Part shown: positions 56,186-64,000 of the stretch, piece after piece
How positions within the stretch are numbered: position 1 is the first letter of the stretch
Layout: every line of letters starts with the position of its first letter
NCBI RefSeq assembly: GCF_949987535.1
Contig: NC_080075.1
Span: 55,421,636 to 55,485,635, forward strand
Source of the DNA: Balaenoptera acutorostrata
Taxonomy: Eukaryota > Chordata > Mammalia > Artiodactyla > Balaenopteridae
Direction of reading: 5' to 3'
DNA: 64,000 nucleotides
Position numbers and translations under genes: made by a program
Notes under the pieces: model-generated
Told to the model about the DNA's origin: nothing
The model's input: the letters and a program-made list of their open reading frames with translations, nothing else
The model's database searches: none

Positions 56186-56518
56186 TGGAATACTACTCAG
56201 CTATAAAAAAGAATGAAATTCTGCCATTTTCTACAATAAGGATGGACCTTGAGGATTTTATGCTGAGTGATTTCACTCATATGTGGAATCTGACAAAAAC
56301 GAAAACCAAAACCAATCAACAAACAGAATTAAACAAAAACTGACAGAGAATAGATCAGTGGTTATCAGAGGGGAAGGGGGTTGGGAGTTGGGTGAAATGG
56401 GTGAAGGAGGTCAACTGTAGGATGACGGATAGTAACTAGACTTGTGGTGGTGATGACTCTATAGTGTATACAGATGTTGAACTATAATGCCGTGTACCTG
56501 AAACTTCTTTTAAAAAGA
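55980..56518 (+). mobile_element. L1 3' end (ORF2 C-terminus) with a microsatellite inside
   Basis: Frame 56015-56206 reads DICTPMFFTALFKITKIWKQ, the classic L1 ORF2 C-terminal region, followed by text for a tail ending in ggaatactactcagc and gtgatttcactcatatgtgg. A compound repeat at 56125-56181 replaces the usual short TA stretch between these parts. Confidence 0.88.
56125..56181. repeat. Compound (GT)(CT)(CA) microsatellite
   Basis: (gt)5, then (ct)8, then (ca)17, uninterrupted. It lies inside the L1 ORF2 3' region. Confidence 0.97.
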
Positions 56519-56739
56519 TGGCTGATCAAGATACTCTTTAAAGCCCCCTTCAGCTCTATGATTCCATGATCCTACCTCTTCTGTTGCAGAAAAAAAGCAG
56601 TCCACAAAACTATCTCATTTTTTTGGATAAGGTGAAACCCCAAACATTTTGCATCTTTTGGACTCTGTCCTCATACCTCACTCCTATATCTGTGTCAGTA
56701 GTTGTTTTCAAATACTTGAATGTTTGCTACTTCATGAGG

Positions 56740-57240
56740 GTAGTGGACACTTGCTGTTTTTGTCTGCTTTGCCTTCTTTTCTGCCAATTCTGCTCCTGCT
56801 TTCTACTAACTGCATTCAACCATAGCAGTTGGACCAAAGGGTAGATGTGTGGCCCAAACACAGGCAACCAGAAACCTTCCTTGAGATTTTCTCCAAGGAA
56901 GCTGAGATGGTGCTTTCTCTTTCTCTGGGCTCATAGCTGGATACTTGAAATGACGTTAAGTCTGGAGCCAGCTGTGCCTCTTCTGTCGCCCATCTGCACG
57001 AGGAGGCCGTATACAGTAGAGAATGAGGGCCACACTCACAGAGTGTGTGTGCGGTGGTAGTTTGAGAGTGAAAGAGAGAGAGTACAGAACATACCAGGTT
57101 GAAGGTAGCGCTGTTTGAGCTCTTGGATCCTGTCTGACCTAATGCCTGATCCACCCCTTTTTTTCCAAGTCACATGAACCAATATACTTCTTTTCTTATG
57201 TAAGCTAGTTTCAACTTGATTTCTGTCCTTTGCATCAGAA
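56740..57240. repeat. Probable ancient repeat, family not named
   Basis: ggccgtatacagtagagaat, atgaaccaatatacttcttttc and gctagtttcaacttgatttctgtc resemble an old LTR-like repeat. No conserved frame. Confidence 0.4.
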
Positions 57241-57529
57241 GGAGGCCTGATCCATACAATGGATATGACATTTGGATGGTTTTCTAAAAATGCCAGTTCT
57301 GATCCAGATCTGTTAACATAGCTTTTGTTTTAAAAAAAATGTGCATTCCTTTGTTCTTTCCAAAAGTATTTATCAAGCACAAAAATGTGCCAGGTACGAT
57401 GTTAGATCTGGAAACAACAATTGCAACTCATATCTGTAGCAAGTTGTCCTTCAAGTTTTTCCAATTTTTGTTTAGTGTAAAAAATATATATATAACTTTT
57501 CTCTTTGAAAATTCTCTTTAACAATGTAT

Positions 57530-58110
57530 TTTTTTCAGTTTTCTATGTTTTCATCTAGTGTTCCTTAATATACAAGACAGTTTTCCATGGTTATAATCAT
57601 GGTGTACCCCCAATTTAGAATTCTATTTTTTCTCTTAACATGGAATCATAAGGTCTTTATATTAATAATATTTAATTTCTGTTTCTCAGCACTATTGACA
57701 TTTTGGGGCCTGTATTATTCATTGTAGAATGTTTAACAGGATCTCTGGCCTCTCCTCATTAGATAACGATAGAATTCACCCTCTGATCCCCAGCTGGGAC
57801 AACAGAAAATGTCTTCAGACACTGCCAAATTTCCTTTGCAGGGGCAAAATTGTCCCCACTTGAGAACCATTGCTGTATAGTATTCTTTGACTTGACACTA
57901 ATTTTCTTAACCAACTCCTATATTTGGACATTTAGATTACTCCCAATTTACTGATGTTACACATAATGCAGAAATAAATTATGCATGTACCTTTTTATAT
58001 TATAAAATTGTTTTCCTGAGAATAAATTCATCAAGATCAAGTGGTAGGAACACTTTTAGGGGTTTGATACTGATTGCCAAGCTGCTTTTCAAAAGAATCC
58101 CACCAATCTC
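57530..58110 (-). mobile_element. Old L1 3' fragment, split by MER20
   Basis: Text such as ccaactcctatatttggaca, tgcagaaataaattatgcatg, tactgattgccaagctgc and tcccaccaatctcccgt fits reverse-strand old L1 3' sequence. The MER20 at 57680-57873 divides it. Confidence 0.5.
57680..57873 (-). mobile_element. MER20, second copy
   Basis: In reverse it reads gtttctcagcactattgaca through ttgagaaccattg. Unlike the first copy it has no inserted SINE text at the equivalent position (gtagaatgtttaacaggatc), which serves as an internal control. It lies inside an old minus-strand L1. Confidence 0.8.
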
Positions 58111-58204
58111 CCGTATGAGGTACAATTAATGAACGTAATCATTTCCCTGCCTTCTTGCTAATATATAGTCTAACACGTTGTAATTTCAATGCAATTTCAG
58201 CTTC

Positions 58205-58390
58205 ATGTGGGGAAAGGAATCTAGAATTTGGAGTCAAACTGGTCTGGATCAAAACCCAACAATTAGCACTGATAGCAGGTTGACCTCAGGTACTTTCTCA
58301 GTATCTCAGACCTGATGGCCTCGTTGTAAAATTGATATAACGATCCCTACCTTGCAGGGTTGTTATGTTCAAAAGAAACTATTAACTGTC
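58205..58390 (+). repeat. MIR SINE
   Basis: gaatttggagtcaaactggt, gcagggttgttatgttcaaa and related text match MIR. Confidence 0.65.
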
Positions 58391-59165
58391 ATTGTCCATT
58401 ATCAGCTTGGATGGTCAGGATTCCTCTCCCTGTGAGGTAGGCACTGGAAAATATCATTCTTGCTTTATGAAGGCTGGAGAGGGGAAGGAATGTACCACAA
58501 TCACACAGGAGATCTGTACTCCCCACAGAGGCGGAGGTTCATTGCATCAGAGAGGTTGTTGCTTCATTTTGACCATCTGTGTGTGCTTCCCCAGTGCCTG
58601 CCCTGCTGGAGGCTGTGGGGGCCATCAGAGAAAGGGGCGGCAGAGATTACCGTCTGACACCTGAAATTACAGGAGCAGCAGGCAGAAACCACACAACTGA
58701 CAGCTGACCTGAGTAGAAACCTGTAATAAAGGCTGTGGGTATACCCAGGAGGATGGGAGTACAGGGGCCCGTAGGGTCAGGGGTAGAAGGCTTTATGGGG
58801 ACTTAGGATGGGCTGCAGGTAAGCACTATGGAGGCAGAGGGGAAGACGAGGAGGCTTGTGGTTAATGAGTGTGTCAGTTAATGGGGACGGGGAGGAGCCA
58901 AGAAGAATGAGGAGCCCAAGCCAGCACTGCGGGAAGCAGAAGGGTGCTCAGGGGCAAGCAGTGAGGGGGTAAAGAAGGGCAGGGAGGATGGAGCACGGGT
59001 AGAGTCAGGACAAGGTGACAGGACTGGCCCTGCATCCTGCCCTGCTGCTGCCGCTGGGGTGTTTGGGACCAGGCATTTGCAAAGGAGTTGATGGGTTGCT
59101 GAATGGACCGGAAAGCTGATTTGACCCCATAACAGCAGTATGCTTAACGAAAGTGACATAAATAC
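58391..59165. other. Intergenic DNA
   Basis: G/A-rich in the right half (58740-59000). No gene or named repeat is seen. Confidence 0.5.
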
Positions 59166-59180
59166 AATGTGTACAACTTT

Positions 59181-59412
59181 TTTAAGAAATTGAAGTATAG
59201 TTGATTTACAATGCTATTTTAGCTTCAGATGTACAGCAAAGTGATTCAATTGTACATATATATGTATATACTTTTTTTAGATTCTTTTCCATTATAGGTT
59301 ATTACAAGATATTGAATATAGTTCCCTGTACTATACAGTAGGTCCTTGTTATCTGTTTTATATATAGTAGTGTGTATCTGTTAATCTCAAATTCCTAATT
59401 TATGCCCCCGCC
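59181..59412 (-). mobile_element. 5'-truncated cetartiodactyl L1 with clear target duplication
   Basis: Plus-strand text tatagttgatttacaatgct, cagcaaagtgattcaattg, ttccattataggttattac and cagtaggtccttgttatctg is the reverse of the L1 3' end. The 15-bp duplication aatgtgtacaacttt lies at 59166-59180 and 59413-59427. Confidence 0.92.
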
Positions 59413-59454
59413 AATGTGTACAACTTTAAGCAAAAAGAAAATACTACTATTGGT

Positions 59455-60010
59455 GGTTCCTCAAAAAGTTAGAATTACCATATGACCCAGCAATTCCACT
59501 CCTAGGTGTATAGCCCACAAAATTGAAAATAGGCTCAAACAAATACTTGTACATACATGTTCATAGTAGCACTACTCACAATAGCCATAAGGTGGAAATA
59601 ACTCAAATGTCCATTAATGGACGAATGGATAAACCAAATGTGGTATGTACATATAATGGAATATTATTCAGCCACAAGAAAGAAAGATTCTGATACACGC
59701 TACAACTTTGGATGAACCTTGAAGACATTATGCTAAGTGAAAGAAGCCAGAGACAGGAGTCACATGTTGTATGATTCCATTTATAGAAATGTCCAGAATA
59801 GGTAAATCCATAGAGACAGAAAGTAGATTACTGGTTACTGCAGGGCTGGGGAGTGACTGCTTAATGGGTATGGGGTTTTCTTTGGGGATGATGAAAGTGT
59901 TTTGGAATTAGGAGTGGTGGTTGCACAACATTGTGAACGTGCTAAATGCCATTAAAGAGTGCACTTTAAAGTGGTTAGTTCTATGTTGTGTGAATGTCAC
60001 CTCATTAAGG
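59455..60010 (+). mobile_element. Old L1 3' end
   Basis: Text agaattaccatatgacccagcaattc, ataatggaatattattcagcc, gaccttgaagacattatgctaagtgaaagaagccag-type phrases, and gattccatttatagaaatgtcc lead to a 3' region ending near gtgaatgtcacctcatt. Frames are broken. Confidence 0.85.
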
Positions 60011-60544
60011 GTCACTCCCACAGCCTCAGGAAGGACAGGCACATGGCTGGTCCTCAGAAACAGCTAGAAGCAGGGACTGCAAGGCCTCTAGGAGGCTTCT
60101 CTCTGCTGCTTTCCATTCGTCTGCGTCATGCTCTCACTCGTGTAGGAACTGTGGCAGCTGACGGCGCCAAGGTGCGCTGAGCATGGCAGCCTCCCGGTCT
60201 CTCCATCTCTATGACGATGTTCCCTTATTGGCCCAGCATCCATCAGCCGTCTACTCCTGGGTCATTCAAATGCAGCAGAGAGAGGGTCGTAAAAGCCTCC
60301 AAGGGATGGGGGAACAGATGGCACCAGTAATGCTGGGGTAAGGCCAACTCTGGGGCCCGTACACAGATTAGATTTCCAAGGGAGAATAAGTCCACTTCAT
60401 AAATGTAATACGAATGTTCAAAGTAAGTGCCACCTTTCTGAGAAGCACCCTCCTCTAGCCTCTGCCTCCCTGCCAAGTCATTATGACAAGTGATTCTCCT
60501 CCAGAGAGTCCATATCAGATTTGTGGAGGTCTTTGCTGCTGTGT

Positions 60545-61450
60545 CCCCATAGGGTCAGCTTTCACCTCTGTCCTTCATTCTCAGCACCTCCTCCATCAGC
60601 AGATTCCATCAGCCCTGTGCCCCGTATGTATCCTTCTTCACTGTGCCCTCGCTCTCCAGTGGGCTCCCTGCTAGCACCCCTCCTTCTCCTGTTATCCCTC
60701 CACAGCCTCCACAAAGCATCGGCCTTAAACTGTTAATCGAATCACGTCACACCTTTCCCTAGACCCTTCAATGCCTCTGCCTGCATTTAGAATAAATTCA
60801 GACTCTCTACTGGGGTCTGCAACTCAGTGGCTCTCAACGCTGCCTAAGCTTTCGAATCACTTGGAATGCTTTTAAACATACTGATGCCTCAGGTTTACAC
60901 AGACCAATTGAATCAGAGTGAGAAGATGAGGGCCTGGGCATGAGTATTTTCTAGATGCTGTAGAGCCGATTGTATTTTGCAGCCAGAGTTGAGAGCTACT
61001 GCCCTATGTGGTCTGGTAGCTGCCTGCCTTTCTGAACTCTCTTTATCACTGTCCCTTCATTCCCACACTCCTGCCACATTGGCCCTCTTTCTGTTTCTCA
61101 AGCCCAGACAAGCTCATCCTGACCCCAGGGCATTTGTACCGACTCTTCATTTAACCCGGAATGCCTCACCCTCAAGTCTCTTGACTGGCTCCTTCTTGCT
61201 TTTCAGATATCTGCTCAAATTTCACCTTCTCAGAGAGTCCTTCTAACCCTCTGACCATTTTTTCTAAAGTTGTCTCCACCATTTTCTCCCCAGTTGCTTT
61301 CTATCAAGTTACCATGTTTTCCCCTTTTCACAGCACTTGTCACCATCTGAAACTTAAAAAGAAGCCTGTTCATATCCTGTCTCATAAGAATGTAAATTCC
61401 ATGAGAAAAGGGACCTTTCAGAACAGTGTCTGAAATTTAAAATACAACTG
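60545..61450 (+). repeat. L2 split by MER5A
   Basis: Left: cacacctttccctagaccct, gaataaattcagactctcta. Right: gtgtggtctggtagc-type text, ccttcattcccacactcct, cccggaatgcctcaccctca, gaatgtaaattccatgagaa. One continuous L2 across the MER5A. Confidence 0.75.
60825..61001 (+). mobile_element. MER5A-like hAT element inside L2
   Basis: It opens cagtggctctcaacgctgcc and ends gttgagagctactg, giving hAT-type inverted ends (cagtggctctcaa / ttgagagctactg). L2 text continues on both sides. Confidence 0.7.
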
Positions 61451-61484
61451 AACCCTTGCATCCTGGGGTCCATATCATTTAGAC

Positions 61485-62290
61485 CTGGGCTGTCCATACA
61501 GTTATTGAGCACTTGATATAGGGCTAATCCAAATTGAGATGTGTTGTAAGTGTAAAATACACGCTGAATTTTAAAGACTTAGTATAAACAAATAAATGTA
61601 AAATATCTTTTTAATAGCTAAACATTTTTTTCCTTAATTGAAGTAGTTAATTTACAATGTTGTGTTTCAAGTGCATAGCAAAGTGATTCAGTTATACATA
61701 TATATATTTTTATATATATATACTTTTTCAGATTCTTTTCCATTATAGGTTATTACAAGACATTGAGTATAGTTCCCTGTGCTATACAGTAGGTCCTTGT
61801 TGTTTATTTTATATATAGTAGTATGTATAATTTAATCCCAAACTCCTAATTTATCCCTCTCTCTCCCTCCCCTTTGGTAACCATGAGTTTGTTTTCTATG
61901 TCTGTGAGTATATTTTTGTTTTGTAAATAAGTTCATTTGTATCATTTTTTTAGATTCCACATATAGGTGATACCATATGATATTTGTCTTTGTCTGACTT
62001 ATTTCAGTTAATATGATAATCTCTAGGTCCATCCATGTTGCTGCAAATGGCATTATTTCATTCTTTTTTATGGCTGAGTAATATTCCATTGTATATGTAT
62101 ACCATATCTTCTTTATCCCTTTATCAATAGTTTAAAAATTTTTATATGTTGAAATGATAATATTTTGGTATATGAGATGAACTAAAACATTAAAATTAAT
62201 TTCACCTGTTTTTACTTTTTGTAAGGTAATTATTAGAAAATTTAAAATTATGTGTGGGACATATTAAATTTCTGTTGGACAGAAGGCAGT
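61485..62290. mobile_element. Ancient interspersed element split by an L1
   Basis: The left part (gggctgtccatacagttattgagcac..., gagatgtgttgtaagtgtaaaatacac) and right part (atgttgaaatgataatattttgg ... ttctgttggacag) belong to one old repeat. Its ends, ctgtcca and tggacag, are inverted. It is probably a DNA transposon; the family is not named here. Confidence 0.65.
61631..62126 (-). mobile_element. 5'-truncated cetartiodactyl L1 inside an older element
   Basis: The minus-strand frame 61832-62089 begins MEYYSAIKKNEIMPFAATWM, the L1 ORF2 C-terminus. The 3' region shows cagcaaagtgattcagttat and cagtaggtccttgttgttta in reverse. A possible target duplication (aatagctaaacattttt / aatagtttaaaaattttt) is imperfect. 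Frame decay after SQT means the protein end is not intact. Confidence 0.88.
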
Positions 62291-64000
62291 ACACTTTGCA
62301 GTGGTACATTCCCACTAGCCACCACAATTTCATAGCCCTACACTCAGAGTTCCAGTTCCAGGAATGTTTGGTGACCCTCACTGGTTTCCTTTTTCTGCAG
62401 ACTACATCCCATGAAGTTGCCAGGCTAATGACCCTTATCTCCTTGGTTTGAGCACTCTCCCTGCTTCTGTTTTTTTTTCTCTCCCTTCCTTGCCATTAGT
62501 TTATCATTGTTCTCTCCTTGAGTTTTTGCCTCTAATCTTTTACATCAACAATTGAAACTATGCTGTTTGGCAACCATAGTTGTTTCTTGTTATATCTTTT
62601 CAAAGAGCCACAAAAACCATTCAAAAAGAACCAAGGAGTTGTGAGAGCTAGATGGAACCTTAGAGAACATTTGGTAAACTAGGAGACTTGATCCTCAGAG
62701 TGTGCAATGGCTTTGCTTAAGGTTACCGGGGAGATAATTATGGAGTCCAAACTCAAATGCAAAAATTAATAAGGTGTGTAAAATACAAAATGATGTACAA
62801 GCCACAACCCCTGTGCTCAGGTTACCTACATTATAGGTGGGTAGACAAGGCATATAAACAGATGAGGACATAGCAGTATATATGCTCCAGGACATGAAAG
62901 GAAGGGGAGATCCCAGGGAGCTGAGGGCTGGGGCTGGTGCCTAAAGTAGACTCATAATGGGTAGGAGGCTTGAGCTTAAGGTATGGAGGACATCTACTTA
63001 AAGCAACTAATTTGGCATCCTCCCAAGACCCATTGTGACCCAGGACCAAAGGACGGTGGTTTGTCCAGGTTTGGACAGCTCTCAGAGTTGGTCATCTTAG
63101 CATCCAGATATTTCCAAGGATATGAGTCAAGTCTGGTATTAAAATCCTTACTTTGTCAGGCTGATTGGACTTGTAAGTCTATGAAAAACCAGGAAATAAA
63201 CCCATTCATTCAATTTTACAAGTACACTTAGAGAATCTACTCTGTGTCATGCACTGTAAATATAAAGTTGGCCAAGACACATGGTCACTTGGTACCACAA
63301 GGAGAAGTCATCTGAGAACAAGATAGAGCAGAGAGATGGAAAGGACCTGGGTCTTCCATGGCACTGCTGGGCCTCTGAATATGCCAATCTTGCAGTTTGC
63401 TCTGTGTTTGGATCTTATTCTAAGGCATTATTAGTCAAGGTTTCCTGTTGCTTGGAGCTGAAGGTATCCTAACGGATAGGACCAGTGTTCTTGAGGAGAC
63501 ATTTCTACTCCTGGCTATGTCTCTGGGAGACTTTATCACATCACTTCAAGGTCTCCACTGCCTCTGAGTGAGACAAGCTATAGGAAGGTGCAGAATTAGA
63601 TGACAAAGATGAAGATGTTTTCCTTGGGATATTCACTTTCCACTGATCCCTTTCCCATCTCCCACCTCATCAGCACCTCCATCCTTCCCGTCCTACCTTA
63701 TCCAGCTTAGATACTGTCATCTGCCATTTCAGGATCACTCTTGCCAGTATCTGAAAACCCCATCCCGCCTCAGTTTTACTGTCAGCTGTCTCTGTACGTT
63801 CATGCTTTCCAATCTCAAATACATGCTTGGGACTGGTCAGCAATTGTACCATGTTTCTCTTGTCAGCTGTTTTTCTCACATCCCCCAAGTATAATTTAAA
63901 CACTTTACTGTTATGAACTTCCATTTCACTCCTCAATATCTCCTGTGTTGCTAAGAAAATTGAAGTTATCAGTTGGGAACTTTCTTCAATTCCCATATCA
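62291..64000. other. Intergenic DNA at the right edge
   Basis: Only short frames. 62640-62760 has weak MIR-like text. No EPAS1 exon is recognisable. Confidence 0.5.

Noticed and set aside
61690..61735. AT-rich palindromic run (tatatatattttta...) as a regulatory or cruciform site
   Set aside because: It is the normal variable AT stretch of the cetartiodactyl L1 3' region, also seen at 59250-59280.
61832..62089. 85-codon frame starting MEYYSAIKK as a small gene
   Set aside because: It is the C-terminal end of L1 ORF2 in a truncated L1.
20000..64000. Exons of EPAS1, or an intronless ATP6V1E2, expected from synteny
   Set aside because: No bHLH, PAS, oxygen-degradation motif or V-ATPase E-subunit reading frame is visible anywhere in the window.

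Overview
This window is nuclear DNA from a whale or dolphin, or a very close relative. The call rests on eight near-full-length copies of the tRNA-derived CHR SINE family (tRNA-like head ending in 'ccaccagggaagccc', AT-rich tail, target-site duplications), which is typical of cetaceans and hippos. L1 3' ends of the cetartiodactyl type are also present, and I see no BovB or Bov-tA sequence. There is no bacterial or viral gene organisation. Coding density is very low and almost every open reading frame is chance or lies in a repeat.

One protein-coding gene is supported: TMEM247, on the minus strand, with three coding exons at 19392-19508, 18324-18671 and 15337-15600. All four intron borders are GT/AG and phase 0, and the frame is intact for 242 codons. 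It predicts an acidic N-terminus, a charged coiled coil and two closely spaced C-terminal membrane segments. In other mammals TMEM247 lies between EPAS1 and the ATP6V1E2/RHOQ genes. By that synteny, which is inference, EPAS1 should lie beyond the right edge and ATP6V1E2 beyond the left edge. I found no exon of either inside.

Layout. 1-14.6 kb: intergenic, with three CHR SINEs, an L2 holding a MER20, an old L1 holding a SINE, a MER5A holding a SINE, and MIRs. 14.6-19.6 kb: TMEM247, with a same-strand MaLR LTR just beyond its stop and a CR1/L3 relic and MIRs in intron 2. 19.8-28 kb: nested LTRs, a hairpin DNA element, MIRs and a processed mRNA 3'-end retrocopy. 28-33 kb: a locally duplicated segment around a SINE, then a GC-richer stretch with CTCF-like, CRE-like and E-box motifs. 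33.8-36.3 kb: two same-strand copies of an ancient repeat. 38.4-43.8 kb: L2 plus a long decayed L1. 46.8-64 kb: further SINEs, L1 fragments (one apparently with a 3' transduction), L2, MIR, MER20 and MER5A.

I do not see a previously undescribed gene system. The most interesting signals are structural: a 34-bp piece of CHR SINE embedded inside a MER20, an L1 3' transduction bounded by 14-bp duplications, a retrocopied mRNA tail bounded by 13-bp duplications, an apparently extended TMEM247 C-terminus whose nearest polyadenylation signal is supplied by an LTR, and several perfect palindromes. Boundaries of old repeats are approximate (tens of bases) and family names come from memory of consensus sequences, not from a search.
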